Below are positions 17,476 to 27,586 of a DNA stretch of 64,000 bases, piece after piece. The stretch is taken from assembly GCF_028736035.1 (NCBI RefSeq), contig NZ_CP117866.1, forward strand, positions 4,836,001-4,900,000, read 5' to 3'. Origin of the DNA: Streptomyces sp. T12 (lineage in GTDB: Bacteria; Actinomycetota; Actinomycetes; Streptomycetales; Streptomycetaceae). The position numbers were made by a program, and so were the translations under genes. Positions within the stretch are counted from its first letter, which is position 1. Every line of letters begins with the position of its first letter. The notes under the pieces are model-generated. The model did no database searches. It was given only the letters and a program-made list of their open reading frames with translations, and was not told the origin of the DNA.

Positions 17476-19140
17476 TTACCCCAGCAGGCCGCCTACCAGG
17501 CCCGGTTCGTCGGGTGAGGATCCGCCCGTTGAGCCGCCGCCGGAGGAGGGGCCTCCGGAGGTGGGGCCAGTGCTGGTGCTGGGGGCCTCGTCGGTCGGAG
17601 TGGACTGCTGGGGCGGGGCCTGGCCCGCCGTGCCCTGCGTCTGGCTGGGCGTACCGGCGCCCGCGGTGCCCGTGTCGCTGGTGGCGCCCGGCGTGGTCGC
17701 GGCGCCCGCGCTGGGGCTCGCCGAGCCCGACGTGGCGCCCTGGGTGGGCGAGTTGGAGGCCGACGGCGTCCTCTTGTGCCGATTGCCGGGCTCCTGCGGG
17801 AGAGGGGAGCCGGGCAGTTCGTTACGAGGGGCCTCGCCGGGGCCGGGAACGACGACGCGGTCGGCGTCGCGCACCGCACCGCCGAGGACGGAGCCGATGA
17901 GGAGGGTGAGGCCCGTGACGATCGCCGTGACGAGGGCGCCGCGGCGCAGGACGTAGCTGCGGAGCTCCCAGATGTCGGAGCGGGGGCCGAGGCGCCGCCA
18001 GGCCATGCCGGCGAGGCGGCCGTCGATGGAGTAGACGGGGGCGCCGGCGATGATCAACGGGGACCACGCGGCGAGGTAGATGATGTCGGGGGCGTCGTAG
18101 ACAGGGACGCTCTTCCAGCTGACGGTGACCAGCAGCGCTGCGGACAGCAGCGCACCGACGACCGCGGCGACCCGCTGCCAGCACCCCAGGACCGTGAGGA
18201 CACCCACGATGACCTGGAAGAAGGCGATGACCAGGCCGGAGCCGATCGGGTGCTCCAGTGCGAACTGGCGCAGGGGCTCGGCGACTTCCCACGGGTGCAG
18301 GGTGTTGAGCCACGTCACCATCGAGCCGCGCTTGCCGCCGTCGAAGTAGACGGGGTCGCAGAGCTTGCCCATGCCGGCGTAGATGGAGATGAAGCCGAGG
18401 AAGACCCGGAGGGGGAGCAGGACGACGCCGAGGTTCATGCGGCGGCCGGGGTAGTAGGCGTGCCGCGCGGGGTCGTCGCCGCCGGGCCGCTTGAGCGGCG
18501 CGGCGGTCCCGTCCGTCGTATCGGGTTCCTCGAACTCCTCGTCCTCGTAGGGGAGTTCTTCGTAGGGGAGTTCCTCGTCGTACGCGCTCTCGACCGTGCG
18601 CATGTTCGGCAGTAGCCGGGCCTCGACGGACTCGTGCGTGCGCTGCGCGCCGACGATCGGAGTCTCGACGGTCTGCGTCAACTCGTCGTCGTAGCCGCCC
18701 TCGTAGCCCCGGTCATAGTCGCCGAACTCGACGCGCGGGATGACCTGGGTGCCGCCGGCGCCGGTGAGCGGCTCGTCGCCGTGGCGGACGCTGCCGTCCC
18801 GCACGGCCTGGAGCAGGCGGTGGGCGCCGGTGTCGTCGGGCGCGGACGTGCCGTTCCAGACGGCGACCCGGCGGCGGGCGCCGGTGGCTGCTCCCGCTCT
18901 GCCGGCCGCGTAGGTGACGGGGATGCGGGTGGTGTCCTCGGTGGCGCTCAGGTGCCGTGCGATCCGCGGGGACTGGGCGCGCCGCGTCGACGCGCCCAAC
19001 AGCACGCGGAAACTCGCGTGATTGACGATGATCTGCGCCGGATCGCTCGGCACCTTCACCATGCTCAGCGCGGGAGCGTCGTCGTATCCCGACGAGCGGT
19101 CCCCCGTGGGTGTGCGGGGTGTTCTGGTGTCCACACTCAA
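17476..19140 (-). CDS. DoxX family membrane protein with long flanking tails
   Basis: A 554-residue protein in three parts: about 230 residues of cytoplasmic, acidic sequence (tandem EELPYEELPYEDEE); a DoxX membrane core of about four helices starting LPLRVFLGFISIYAGMGKL (near residue 235) and a further helix ALVTAIVTGLTLLIGSVLGG near 400; and a Ser/Thr/Gly/Pro-rich C-terminus of about 120 residues. DoxX proteins are linked with thiosulfate or redox stress functions in other bacteria. A minor in-frame start downstream is possible. It is the last gene before the rlmB/cysS group, all leftward. Confidence 0.8.
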   Translation of the reverse strand: MSVDTRTPRTPTGDRSSGYDDAPALSMVKVPSDPAQIIVNHASFRVLLGASTRRAQSPRIARHLSATEDTTRIPVTYAAGRAGAATGARRRVAVWNGTSAPDDTGAHRLLQAVRDGSVRHGDEPLTGAGGTQVIPRVEFGDYDRGYEGGYDDELTQTVETPIVGAQRTHESVEARLLPNMRTVESAYDEELPYEELPYEDEEFEEPDTTDGTAAPLKRPGGDDPARHAYYPGRRMNLGVVLLPLRVFLGFISIYAGMGKLCDPVYFDGGKRGSMVTWLNTLHPWEVAEPLRQFALEHPIGSGLVIAFFQVIVGVLTVLGCWQRVAAVVGALLSAALLVTVSWKSVPVYDAPDIIYLAAWSPLIIAGAPVYSIDGRLAGMAWRRLGPRSDIWELRSYVLRRGALVTAIVTGLTLLIGSVLGGAVRDADRVVVPGPGEAPRNELPGSPLPQEPGNRHKRTPSASNSPTQGATSGSASPSAGAATTPGATSDTGTAGAGTPSQTQGTAGQAPPQQSTPTDEAPSTSTGPTSGGPSSGGGSTGGSSPDEPGLVGGLLG

Positions 19141-19268
19141 CTAACCGAGTGACGTGTGGTTAGGACACTGCCTTGACCGGTCCGATCTGTCCGGACCCCG
19201 TCAAGGATGCGCAGGTCGCACCACTGTCACCAGAATTAACCCGCACGGGTGACGCCACGGATGTCTGT

Positions 19269-20210
19269 TCAGACGCGTCGGCGAGCCGCCTCGTAGAGGA
19301 CGATGCCTGCGGCCACACCGGCGTTGAGGGACTCGGCGCCGCCCGGCATCGGGATGCGGACGCGGACGTCGCACGTCTCGCCGACCAGGCGGGACAGGCC
19401 CTTGCCCTCGCTGCCGACCACGATGACGACCGGGCCCTGAAGGGCCGCCAGCTCGCCCAGTTCGGCCTCGCCGTCGGCGGCGAGACCGACGACCACGATG
19501 CCCGCCTTCTTGTACGCCTCCAGGGCGCGGGTGAGGTTCGTGGCGCGGGCGACCGGAGTGCGGGCTGCCGTGCCGGCGGACGTCTTCCAGGCGCCGGCGG
19601 TCATGCCGGCCGCGCGGCGCTCGGGTACGACGACGCCGTGGCCGCCGAAGGCGGAGACCGAGCGGACCACGGCACCGAGGTTGCGCGGGTCGGTCACGCC
19701 GTCGAGGGCGACGATGAGCGGGTCCTCGCCGTCGTCGTAGGCGGCGCTCGCCAGGTCCTCGGGGTGGGCGTACTCGTAGGGCGGGACCTGCAGGACCAGG
19801 CCCTGGTGGTTGAGGCCGTTGGTCATGCGGTCCAGCTCGGGGCGCGGGGCCTCCATGAGGTTGATGCCGCCGCGCTCGGCGGCGAGCTGGAGGGCCTCGC
19901 GGACGCGCTCGTCGTTGTCGATGAACTGCTGGACGTAGAGGGTGCTCGCGGGCACGCCCTCGCGCAGCGCCTCGACGACCGGGTTGCGGCCGACGACCAG
20001 CTCGGACGACGACTTGCCGCCGCGGCCGCGCGGCGCCGGACGACGCACGGCCTGCTTCGCCTTGGCGCCCGCGATGCGGTTCTTCTTGTGTCCCTTGCGC
20101 ATCTCGGCGGGCGGGGTCGGGCCCTTGCCCTCCAGACCCTTGCGCCGCTGGCCGCCACTGCCGACCTGCGCGCCCTTCTTGCCGGACATGCGGCGGTTGT
20201 TGGCTGCCAT
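19269..20210 (-). CDS. rlmB: 23S rRNA (guanosine-2'-O)-methyltransferase, TrmH/SpoU family
   Basis: A 313-residue SpoU-class (alpha/beta knot) methyltransferase. After a basic Arg/Lys tail (1-75) come the RNA-binding substrate domain (about 75-150) and the knot domain with [29 protein letters not shown] and [15 protein letters not shown], the three SpoU motifs. Expected reaction: methylation of the 2'-OH of a guanosine in 23S rRNA. It follows cysS by about 110 bases, an arrangement conserved in actinobacteria. Confidence 0.9.
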   Translation of the reverse strand: MAANNRRMSGKKGAQVGSGGQRRKGLEGKGPTPPAEMRKGHKKNRIAGAKAKQAVRRPAPRGRGGKSSSELVVGRNPVVEALREGVPASTLYVQQFIDNDERVREALQLAAERGGINLMEAPRPELDRMTNGLNHQGLVLQVPPYEYAHPEDLASAAYDDGEDPLIVALDGVTDPRNLGAVVRSVSAFGGHGVVVPERRAAGMTAGAWKTSAGTAARTPVARATNLTRALEAYKKAGIVVVGLAADGEAELGELAALQGPVVIVVGSEGKGLSRLVGETCDVRVRIPMPGGAESLNAGVAAGIVLYEAARRRV

Positions 20211-20321
20211 GACCTACCCGTCTCTGCTCTGTGCGGAAGTGAAGCGTGTGCTCGTACGACTATGAAGTGTGCCGCCCGGAGGCCCGGACGGCACAATCGA
20301 TCTTCTCCGGCGCGGCCGGGC

Positions 20322-21719
20322 TCAGCGCGGGCCGAGGCTCCAGCGCGGGCCCTGCGGGCCGTCCTCGATGACCAGGCCCGACTGGTTGAGCTGGTCGCGG
20401 ATGGCGTCCGCGGTGCCCCAGTCCTTGCGGGAGCGGGCCGCCTCGCGCTGGTCGAGGACCATGCGGACCAGGGTGTCGACCACGCCGTGCAGGTCCTCGC
20501 CGCGGTCGGTCTCGCCGGCCCAGTGCGCATCGAGCGGGTCCAGGCCGAGGACGCCGAGCATGGCCCGCACCTCGGCGAGGCGCGCCACGGCGGCTTCCTT
20601 GTCGTCGGCGGCCAGTGCGCTGTTGCCCTGGCGGACGGTGGTGTGCACGACGGCGAGCGCCTGCGGGACGCCCAGGTCGTCGTCCATCGCCTCGGCGAAG
20701 GCGGGCGGCACCTCGGCGGACGGCTCGACGACGCCCGCCTTCTCCACCACGCGCTGCACGAAGCCCTCGATGCGCGCGAACGCCGACTCGGCCTCGCGCA
20801 GGGACTCCGGGCTGTACTCGATCATCGAGCGGTAGTGCGGGGTGCCGAGGTAGTAGCGCAGGACGATGGGTCGCCACTGCTTCACCATCTCGCTCACGAG
20901 GACTGAGTTGCCGAGCGACTTGGACATCTTCTCGCCGCTCATGGTGACCCAGGCGTTGTGCACCCAGTACCGGGCGAACTCGTCGCCGTACGCCTTGGCC
21001 TGGGCGATCTCGTTCTCGTGGTGCGGGAAGATCAGGTCGAGGCCGCCGCCGTGGATGTCGAAGGCGGAGCCCAGGTACCTGTGGGCCATGGCCGAGCACT
21101 CCAGGTGCCAGCCCGGGCGGCCCCGGCCCCACGGCGTCTCCCAGTCGGGCTCGCCGGGCTTGGCGGCCTTCCACATCGCGAAGTCGCGCGGGTCCCGCTT
21201 GCCGGTGATGCCCTCCTCCGAGGGCTGCCGCATCTCGTCGAGGTCCTGCCGGGACAGCTCCAGGTAGGAGGGCCAGGACCGGACGTCGAAGTAGACGCTG
21301 CCGTCCGCCTCGTAGGCGTGTCCGCGCTCGATGAGACCGCGCATCATCTCGACCATCTCGGTGACATGGCCGGTGGCGCGGGGCTCGTACGTCGGCGGGA
21401 GGCAGCCGAGGGCGGTGTAGCCGTCGGTGAAGGCACGCTCGTTCTCGTAGCCGATGGACCACCAGGGGCGGCCCTGGTCGACGGACTTGGTGATGATCTT
21501 GTCGTCGATGTCCGTGACGTTCCTGATGAACGTCACCTCATAGCCGCGGTGGGCGAACCAGCGGCGCATGATGTCGAAGTTGAGGCCGGAGCGGATGTGC
21601 CCGATATGCGGCGCGGCCTGCACGGTGGCGCCACAGAGGTAGATCGAGACACAGCCCGGCGTGAGCGGGGTGAAATCACGGATCTGCCGGGCGCTGGTGT
21701 CGTACAGGCGAATAGTCAC
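20322..21719 (-). CDS. cysS: cysteinyl-tRNA synthetase
   Basis: A 465-residue class I synthetase. The GTG start at 21719 gives VTIRLYDTSARQIRDF, matching the usual length of about 466; the frame extends upstream without support. It has CGATVQAAPHIGHIRSG (HIGH motif and first zinc Cys), WHLECSAMAHRYLG (second zinc Cys), and GEKMSKSLGN (KMSKS). It charges tRNA-Cys; the presence of mshA and mycothiol metabolism raises the possibility of MshC-like paralogues elsewhere, but length and motifs here are those of CysS. Confidence 0.95.
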   Translation of the reverse strand: MTIRLYDTSARQIRDFTPLTPGCVSIYLCGATVQAAPHIGHIRSGLNFDIMRRWFAHRGYEVTFIRNVTDIDDKIITKSVDQGRPWWSIGYENERAFTDGYTALGCLPPTYEPRATGHVTEMVEMMRGLIERGHAYEADGSVYFDVRSWPSYLELSRQDLDEMRQPSEEGITGKRDPRDFAMWKAAKPGEPDWETPWGRGRPGWHLECSAMAHRYLGSAFDIHGGGLDLIFPHHENEIAQAKAYGDEFARYWVHNAWVTMSGEKMSKSLGNSVLVSEMVKQWRPIVLRYYLGTPHYRSMIEYSPESLREAESAFARIEGFVQRVVEKAGVVEPSAEVPPAFAEAMDDDLGVPQALAVVHTTVRQGNSALAADDKEAAVARLAEVRAMLGVLGLDPLDAHWAGETDRGEDLHGVVDTLVRMVLDQREAARSRKDWGTADAIRDQLNQSGLVIEDGPQGPRWSLGPR

Positions 21720-21807
21720 GAGTCCAGGGTAGTGGGCAGGAGCGAGTGCCTTGCGACCTTCCCACTCAAGGGGACGTATTCGTGACATCCCCCGTGCTCA
21801 AGGCCGT

Positions 21808-22305
21808 TCAGCCGGCCCGCACCACCAGCGCCGTCGCCACCGCCATCAGGCCCTCGCCGCGTCCCGGGAAGCCCAGTCCGTCCGTGGTCGCGCCCGACAC
21901 CGACACCGGTGCTCCGGCCGCCTCCGAGAGGACCTTCTGCGCCTCGTCGCGGCGCTTGCCGATCTTGGGGCGGGGGCCGACGACCTGGACCGCGATGTTG
22001 CCGATCCGAAAGCCCGCCTCGCGCACGATCCGTGCCGCCTCGGTGAGGAGTACGACGCCGGAGGCGCCCGACCACTCGGGTCGCCCGGTGCCGAAGTGCT
22101 GTCCCAGGTCGCCGAGGCCGGCCGCCGAGAACAGCGCGTTGCACGCGGCGTGCGCGACGACGTCCGCGTCGGAGTGCCCGGCGAGGCCCGGCCCTTCGCC
22201 CTCCCACTTCAGACCCGCGCACCACAGCTCGCGGCCCTCCTCGAAGGCGTGGATGTCGGTGCCGATGCCCACCTGGGGCAGTACCGGGAGTGCCTCAGAA
22301 GCCAT
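21808..22305 (-). CDS. ispF: 2-C-methyl-D-erythritol 2,4-cyclodiphosphate synthase
   Basis: A 165-residue IspF: metal ligands in [13 protein letters not shown] (DxH) and the His in [11 protein letters not shown], and the C-terminal [13 protein letters not shown]. Catalyses cyclisation to MEcPP in the non-mevalonate isoprenoid pathway. It overlaps ispD by 11 bases, so the two consecutive-pathway enzymes are translationally coupled. Confidence 0.95.
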   Translation of the reverse strand: MASEALPVLPQVGIGTDIHAFEEGRELWCAGLKWEGEGPGLAGHSDADVVAHAACNALFSAAGLGDLGQHFGTGRPEWSGASGVVLLTEAARIVREAGFRIGNIAVQVVGPRPKIGKRRDEAQKVLSEAAGAPVSVSGATTDGLGFPGRGEGLMAVATALVVRAG

Positions 22306-23047
22306 CGTTCAGCCTCCGGCGCGCCAGGACCGCCTCCGCCAGGACCAGGTCCAGCGGGCGCGTCACCTTGAAGGCCTCCTCGTGGCCGGGTACGACCACG
22401 ACCGTCTCGCCCAGCTGCTCGACCATGCTCGCGTCGTCGGTGACGTTGTCGGTGACCGTCTCATGGGCGCGGACCAGCGTGGCGCGGTCGAAGCCCTGTG
22501 GGGTCTGCACGGCCCGCAGCCGAGCGCGTTCGGGCGTCGCGACCACCGGCTCCGGCTCGCCCGCGGCCGCCGCGGGCTCGACTTCCTTCACCGTGTCCGC
22601 GAGGGGCAGCGCCGGAACGACCGCCAGAGCGCCTTCTCGTACGGCCTCGATGACGGCGTCGACGGTGTCGACCGGGACGAGGGGCCGGGCGGCGTCGTGC
22701 ACCAGCACGATGTCGTACGCGGCCGGCAGCGCGTCCAGCCCCAGCTTCACGGACTCCTGGCGGCTCTCGCCGCCGGGGACGACGAGGAAGTCGGTGCGCT
22801 CGGGCAGCGCGTGCGCGTCGAGCAGCGACTTGACCTCGCCGGCGCCGTCCGGCGGGGCCACGACGACGACCAGGGAGACGGCGCGGGACGCGGCCAGCGC
22901 GCGGACCGCGTGAATCAGCATGGGCGTGCCGTTCAGCGCGCGAAGCGCTTTGGGGGCGCCCGGACCCAGGCGTACGCCCCGGCCGGCGGCCGGGATCACG
23001 GCAGCGGTACGGACTTCCGCGGGCGAAGGACGCGAATCGTCAGACAT
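22295..23047 (-). CDS. ispD: 2-C-methyl-D-erythritol 4-phosphate cytidylyltransferase
   Basis: A 250-residue IspD with the CTP-binding loop [20 protein letters not shown] and the catalytic region [11 protein letters not shown]. Makes CDP-ME from MEP and CTP. First of the two isoprenoid genes and probably cotranscribed with carD upstream and cysS/rlmB downstream; a 300-base gap separates it from carD. Confidence 0.95.
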   Translation of the reverse strand: MSDDSRPSPAEVRTAAVIPAAGRGVRLGPGAPKALRALNGTPMLIHAVRALAASRAVSLVVVVAPPDGAGEVKSLLDAHALPERTDFLVVPGGESRQESVKLGLDALPAAYDIVLVHDAARPLVPVDTVDAVIEAVREGALAVVPALPLADTVKEVEPAAAAGEPEPVVATPERARLRAVQTPQGFDRATLVRAHETVTDNVTDDASMVEQLGETVVVVPGHEEAFKVTRPLDLVLAEAVLARRRLNDGF

Positions 23048-23347
23048 CGGTTCCTGTCAGGTTTGTGTGCTCGGCCTACGTGGGTATGGCCTCAGCGTGC
23101 CGGGCGCGACGCCTTGACCGGACCCTTCCGTGACACCGGTCGAGCCAGCAGCCCGGGCCCGGCACGCCAAGTATCGGGGGATCTTCCTCCGAGGATGAAC
23201 CCGCGTACGGCGTCCGAGGTCCGAGGACATACGGCGTCCGGGTACGAACATGCCGCAGCGCCCGGCGACGAGAAATACGTCATCGGGCACCGCGGCACTT
23301 TTTAAAACAACACAGCAGTGTGCTGAACTGAGGCGGATGAAACCGCG
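23048..23347. other. carD-ispD intergenic gap
   Basis: 300 bases between two leftward genes. No gene, hairpin or repeat worth naming was found; it could hold an ispD promoter. Confidence 0.5.
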
Positions 23348-23830
23348 TCAGGACGCGAGAACCTCGTCGAGCAGGGCCTCGGCCTTGTCCTCGTTGGTGT
23401 TCTCCGCGAGAGCGAGTTCGCTCACCAGGATCTGGCGGGCCTTGGCGAGCATGCGCTTCTCACCGGCGGAGAGTCCACGCTCGCGCTCACGACGCCACAG
23501 GTCACGCACGACTTCCGCGACCTTGATGACATCGCCGGAGGCGAGCTTCTCCAGATTTGCCTTGTAACGACGCGACCAGTTCGTGGGCTCCTCGGCGTAC
23601 GGCGCGCGCAGCACCTCGAAGACCCGGTCCAGCCCGTCCTGACCGACCACATCACGCACGCCGACGAACTCCGCATTGTCCGCTGGCACACGTACCGTCA
23701 GGTCACCCTGGGCGACCTTCAGCACCAAGTAGGTCTTGTCCACGCCTTTGATCTGGCGAGTTTCGATGGCCTCGATCAGCGCGGCCCCGTGATGGGGATA
23801 GACCACGGTGTCGCCAACCTTGAACGTCAT
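23348..23830 (-). CDS. carD: CarD/CdnL family RNA polymerase-binding regulator
   Basis: A 160-residue CarD: an N-terminal RNAP-interaction Tudor-like domain ([20 protein letters not shown]) and a helical C-terminal DNA-binding domain with the conserved Trp in [13 protein letters not shown]. It binds the RNA polymerase beta subunit and stabilises open complexes at rRNA and other sigma-A promoters. The carD-ispD-ispF order is conserved in actinobacteria. Confidence 0.93.
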   Translation of the reverse strand: MTFKVGDTVVYPHHGAALIEAIETRQIKGVDKTYLVLKVAQGDLTVRVPADNAEFVGVRDVVGQDGLDRVFEVLRAPYAEEPTNWSRRYKANLEKLASGDVIKVAEVVRDLWRRERERGLSAGEKRMLAKARQILVSELALAENTNEDKAEALLDEVLAS

Positions 23831-24444
23831 GTGACAGGTACCCCTTCCGTGGCTATCCAGGGTAACACGGAAACTGCGGGTTCTGAATGGCGTTTTCGCA
23901 GGTCAGGGCATATCTCGGGGCTTGACAACTCCAACAGGAACGTGCTGCGCGGGCCGACTGGAAGAAGGTATTCGCAGGTCGGAGCGGCTCTGCGGGTGAG
24001 GTGAAACGCGCACGTTACACACATCCGGAGGCGCGTCCGAGTGGTCGAACGTCCACATATGTCCGGTTCCAAGTGTGCGACTTCCGCTACTCCGTTCGGC
24101 GTCCGGAGTCGGGTACCGGTCGAATCCGGAATTGATCACGGCCAGGTCGGCAGGACGGTCGGTGATCAATTTCGGGAGAGCCGCGCATTCCTTCACGGAA
24201 ATTTTGCGCGGGGGCTTGCAAGGGGACTTATGTGAATGGCGGACGGACGCGCGAGCAATGTGACTCCCGGGTCACTTGCGGGTGAAGTGACGGGTGGTGG
24301 AAGAGGTACTTCGACGGCTCATCGCCACTCAGGGGAGGGTCGGGTGCGGTCGCGCGGGAACGGCTCGGTAACCTAAGGCCGCTGACAGACACTTAGGGCG
24401 GCTTTACGCGCCCGCCCCGTTCGAGTCAAGGAGTTGCCGCCGCC
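23831..24444. promoter_or_regulatory. divergent intergenic region carD / lipoprotein gene
   Basis: About 610 bases between divergent starts. No gene is convincing. A palindromic GTGACTCCCGGGTCAC lies near 24259-24274 and could be an operator for the lipoprotein gene; this is only a visual observation. Confidence 0.5.
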
Positions 24445-25152
24445 GTGAGCAGCAGCCTTCGACGCGGCGCCCTCGCCGCGGCCGCCATCGCGTTCTCGAT
24501 CACGTCGCTCGGTGCGTGCGCCGCCGGCAACAACAGCCAGACGCTGGAGATCAAGCCGGACAACGCGGCCACCACGGTCGGCGACATCAAGATCCAGAAC
24601 GCCATCGTCATCACCCAGCCCGACCTGGAGTCGACCGGTCCGGCCGCGATCTCCGCGACCCTGTTCAACTCCGGCCGCACCGCCCAGACGCTGGACGCGA
24701 TCAAGGTGGACGGCACCGACAAGACCGCCGAGCTCAAGCCCGCCAAGGGGGGCAGCCTGACCATCCCGGCCGGCGGCTCGCTGATCCTCGGCGGCAAGGA
24801 CAACGCCTCCGCCCTGCTGCCCAGCAGCCGCGAGGCCGTCCAGGACGGCAACGCCCAGAAGATCACCTTCACCTTCAGCAAGACCGGTGACGTGAGCCTG
24901 CGCGCGTTCGTCGTCCCGGCCGAGCACTACTTCGAGAGCTGGGGCCCGACCGAGGTCCCGTCGGTGCCGGGCAAGACGTCCTCCCCGACCGCCTCACCGA
25001 CCGGATCCCCGGCCGAGGGCACCCCGGCCGGCCCGAACGGCGAGGCCTCCGCGAGCGCGACGTCCGCGGAAGGCAACGCGGCCGGTACCGGGAGCGGCGC
25101 CGGTGCGGCGACCCCGTCCGACAGCGCCTCGCAGACGACGGCCGGTCACTGA
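24445..25152 (+). CDS. DUF461-type secreted lipoprotein
   Basis: A 235-residue lipoprotein: signal peptide ending in the lipobox LGAC (Cys at about residue 24), an Ig-like beta domain of the DUF461/copper chaperone-like group (ITQPDLESTGPAAISATLFN ... VSLRAFVVPAEHYFESW), and an Ala/Ser/Pro/Gly-rich tail of about 65 residues. GTG start with AAGGAG 12 bases upstream. It would sit on the outer face of the membrane. It converges on phoP. Metal involvement is only inferred from family resemblance; no Met/His ligand cluster is obvious. Confidence 0.8.
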   Translation: MSSSLRRGALAAAAIAFSITSLGACAAGNNSQTLEIKPDNAATTVGDIKIQNAIVITQPDLESTGPAAISATLFNSGRTAQTLDAIKVDGTDKTAELKPAKGGSLTIPAGGSLILGGKDNASALLPSSREAVQDGNAQKITFTFSKTGDVSLRAFVVPAEHYFESWGPTEVPSVPGKTSSPTASPTGSPAEGTPAGPNGEASASATSAEGNAAGTGSGAGAATPSDSASQTTAGH

Positions 25153-25190
25153 GCGGTCGTAGAACGTAGAGTCGTAGAACGTAGAAGAGA

Positions 25191-25228
25191 AGAAGGGCGG
25201 GACCCCGGAAACGGGGTCCCGCCCTTCT
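25191..25228. terminator. bidirectional terminator between lipoprotein gene and phoP
   Basis: A perfect 16-bp stem with a 6-base loop, flanked by AGAAG on one side and CTTCTTCC on the other, between convergent stops at 25152 and 25250. Confidence 0.9.
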
Positions 25229-25249
25229 TCCACGTGGTGAGCGTGTTGT

Positions 25250-25930
25250 TTACGGCTCGAACTTGTAGCCCAGGCCACGCACCGTCACCAGGTACCGCGG
25301 CGCGCCCGGGTCCGGCTCGATCTTGGCGCGCAGGCGCTTGACGTGGACGTCGAGGGTCTTGGTGTCACCGACGTAGTCGGCGCCCCAGACGCGGTCGATG
25401 AGCTGCATGCGCGTCAGGACGCGGCCGGCGTTGCGCAGGAGCATCTCCAGGAGGTCGAACTCCTTGAGGGGGAGGTCGACCTTGGAGCCGGAGACCGTGA
25501 CCACGTGGCGGTCCACGTCCATACGGACCGGGCCCGCCTCCAGCGCGGCCGGGGTCACCTCCTCCGGCTCGCCGCGGCGGCGCAGGACGGCCCGGATACG
25601 GGCGACCAGCTCGCGCGAGGAGAACGGCTTGGTGACGTAGTCATCTGCTCCTATTTCCAGGCCGACGACCTTGTCGATCTCGCTGTCCTTGGCGGTGACC
25701 ATGATCACCGGGACGTTGGAGCGGCCGCGCAGCTGGCGGCAGACCTCGGTGCCGGGCAGGCCGGGCAGCATCAGGTCGAGGAGGACGAGGTCGGCGCCGT
25801 TGCGCTCGAACTCGTCGAGTCCGTCGGGCCCGGTGGTCGCGACGGCGACCTCGAAGCCCTCCTTGCGGAGCATGTACGACAGGGCGTCGGAGAAGGACTC
25901 CTCGTCCTCGACGACGAGCACACGGGTCAC
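25250..25930 (-). CDS. phoP: phosphate-responsive response regulator PhoP
   Basis: A 226-residue OmpR/PhoB-type regulator: receiver domain with the acidic pair VVEDEES, phosphoacceptor Asp in LVLLDLMLPG (about residue 52), Thr in MVTAKDS and Lys in YVTKPFSS; then a winged-helix DNA-binding domain ending VRGLGYKFEP. It overlaps phoR by 4 bases. PhoP activates the pho regulon under phosphate limitation and represses antibiotic production in streptomycetes. Confidence 0.95.
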   Translation of the reverse strand: MTRVLVVEDEESFSDALSYMLRKEGFEVAVATTGPDGLDEFERNGADLVLLDLMLPGLPGTEVCRQLRGRSNVPVIMVTAKDSEIDKVVGLEIGADDYVTKPFSSRELVARIRAVLRRRGEPEEVTPAALEAGPVRMDVDRHVVTVSGSKVDLPLKEFDLLEMLLRNAGRVLTRMQLIDRVWGADYVGDTKTLDVHVKRLRAKIEPDPGAPRYLVTVRGLGYKFEP

Positions 25931-27267
25931 GGAAGGACCTCCGGGGCGGAAAGCGTTTCGTACGCTGTTGAGTCAGGCGGTGAGTCGGGGGATCTGCGGG
26001 GATGCGATCCGGCGGGCTGTCCGGCCTCGTCGTCGAGGTCGGGGTGCTGCTGTGCGCGGTCTCGGGCCGCACCGGCCTCCGGCAGCCGCAGGGTGAAGGT
26101 GGAGCCCTGTCCCTCGGAGCTCCACACCGTGACCTCCCCGCCGTGCGAGGCGGCCACGTGCTTGACGATCGCGAGACCGAGGCCGGTGCCGCCGGTGGCA
26201 CGGGAACGGGCCGGGTCGACGCGGTAGAAGCGCTCGAAGATGCGCTCCTTGTCCTTGTCCGAGATGCCGATGCCCTGGTCGGTCACGGCGATCTCGATGA
26301 GGTCTCCGCCCGGGGCGCTGACCCGGCGGGCGGCGATGCCGACGCGGGTGCGGGCGGGCGAGTAGTTGACGGCGTTCTCGACGAGGTTGCCGAGCGCGGC
26401 GGCGAGCTGGCCGCGGTTGCCCCAGATGCTGAGGTCGGCGGTGCCGCCGGCCCGTCGCCCACCACCACTCTGATCGGGTCCTTCGAGCGCCCCTACGTTC
26501 GAGGCCATGTTGATCTGCTTCGTTCCGGCGGCGTGCCGGCAGCGGTCCATGGCCTCGGCGACGAGCTCGTCGACGCGGACGGGCTCGGCGTCCTCCAGCG
26601 GGTCGTCGTTCTGCACCCGGGAGAGGTCGATGAGCTCCTGCACCAGGCTGGTGAGCCGGGTCGCCTCGATCTGCATCCGCCCGGCGAAGCGCTCCACGGC
26701 CTCCGGGTCCTCGGAGGCGTCCATGACGGCCTCGGAGAGGAGGGAGAGGGCGCCGACCGGCGTCTTCAGCTCATGGCTCACGTTGGCGACGAAGTCGCGC
26801 CGCACCGCCTCTATGCGCCGGGCCTCGGTGAGGTCCTCGACGAGGAGGAGGACGAGGCGGGAGCCCAGGGGCGCGACGCGAGCGGACACGGCGAGGGCCT
26901 CGCCGCGTCCGGTGCCGCGCCGCGGCAGGTCCAGCTCGACCTGCCGTATCTCACCGTCTCGTCTGGTGTCCCGGGCCATCTGGAGCATGGGCTCGACGGA
27001 GAGCTTGCCGCCGCGCACCAGACCGAGGGCGTACGCCGCCGAGCTGGCCTTGACGACGGCGTCCCCCTCGTCGAGGACGACGGCGGAGGAGCGCAGCACC
27101 GACAGGACCGTGTCCACGCCGGGTGGCAGGACCGGGTCGGTGTGCAGGGAGGTTCGGGTGGGGCGCTTCAGGTCGCGTTCGCTCCAGCGGAACGCCAGCA
27201 TGGCGATGACACCGGTAAGTACCCCGGCGATCGCTGCCGCTGCGGCGACCGCCGCGTTCACGTCCAT
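25927..27267 (-). CDS. phoR: phosphate sensor histidine kinase PhoR
   Basis: A 446-residue kinase: one or two N-terminal membrane helices (AAVAAAAAIAGVLTGVIAML), a PAS-like region, the H-box NVSHELKTPVGAL, N-box GNLVENAVNYS, and G boxes DQGIGISDKD and GGTGLGLAIVKH. The C-terminal 45 residues are a variable tail. Cotranscribed with phoP; the promoter region shared with phoU contains a PHO box. Confidence 0.95.
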   Translation of the reverse strand: MDVNAAVAAAAAIAGVLTGVIAMLAFRWSERDLKRPTRTSLHTDPVLPPGVDTVLSVLRSSAVVLDEGDAVVKASSAAYALGLVRGGKLSVEPMLQMARDTRRDGEIRQVELDLPRRGTGRGEALAVSARVAPLGSRLVLLLVEDLTEARRIEAVRRDFVANVSHELKTPVGALSLLSEAVMDASEDPEAVERFAGRMQIEATRLTSLVQELIDLSRVQNDDPLEDAEPVRVDELVAEAMDRCRHAAGTKQINMASNVGALEGPDQSGGGRRAGGTADLSIWGNRGQLAAALGNLVENAVNYSPARTRVGIAARRVSAPGGDLIEIAVTDQGIGISDKDKERIFERFYRVDPARSRATGGTGLGLAIVKHVAASHGGEVTVWSSEGQGSTFTLRLPEAGAARDRAQQHPDLDDEAGQPAGSHPRRSPDSPPDSTAYETLSAPEVLP

Positions 27268-27340
27268 GCACCCAGGTTAGGCATGACGCAGGCAGTGGCC
27301 ACAGCCGTCGGAGTGCGAGCTCGAACACTCGTCGCCCAGA

Positions 27341-27373
27341 GTTCACCTTGGAGCCAGTACTGGTTCATTTGGG
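27341..27373. promoter_or_regulatory. PHO box in the phoR-phoU intergenic region
   Basis: Three consecutive 11-base units: GTTCACCTTGG at 27341, AGCCAGTACTG at 27352 and GTTCATTTGGG at 27363. The first and third match the GTTCACC direct-repeat unit of the Streptomyces PHO box with the expected 22-base offset. PhoP should bind here and control both phoRP and phoU. Confidence 0.85.
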
Positions 27374-27440
27374 GTGGCGGAAACGGACGCGTAGCGGCCG
27401 GAAGGTAGGAGCGTGGGGTTCGCACAGGCGATTTCTGCTG

Positions 27441-27508
27441 GTGATCGCGCTGGTGATCGCATGGGTGATCGCGCGAGTGATCACATAGGTGATCACATGG
27501 TCATCGCA
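27441..27508. repeat. array of GTGATCRC units at a 12-base period
   Basis: GTGATCGC at 27441, 27453 and 27465, GTGATCAC at 27477 and 27489, and a degenerate GTCATCGC at about 27500. The regular 12-base step in non-coding DNA between the PHO box and phoU suggests a protein-binding array or a recently expanded repeat. Confidence 0.8.
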
Positions 27509-27541
27509 CTGGCGGTTTCACGACAGTCCGACTGTCGTTTT

Positions 27542-27586
27542 CACGGCAGTCTTATGGTCGGAGGTCACGACCGTAAGACTGCCGTG
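27542..27586. repeat. 19-bp inverted repeat upstream of phoU
   Basis: Arms CACGGCAGTCTTATGGTCG and CGACCGTAAGACTGCCGTG with a 7-base loop and one G-T wobble. A 19-base palindrome (ACGACAGTC, C, GACTGTCGT) lies just before it at 27520-27538, and ACGACAGTC recurs at 27611. The phoU leader would therefore be strongly folded. Confidence 0.8.
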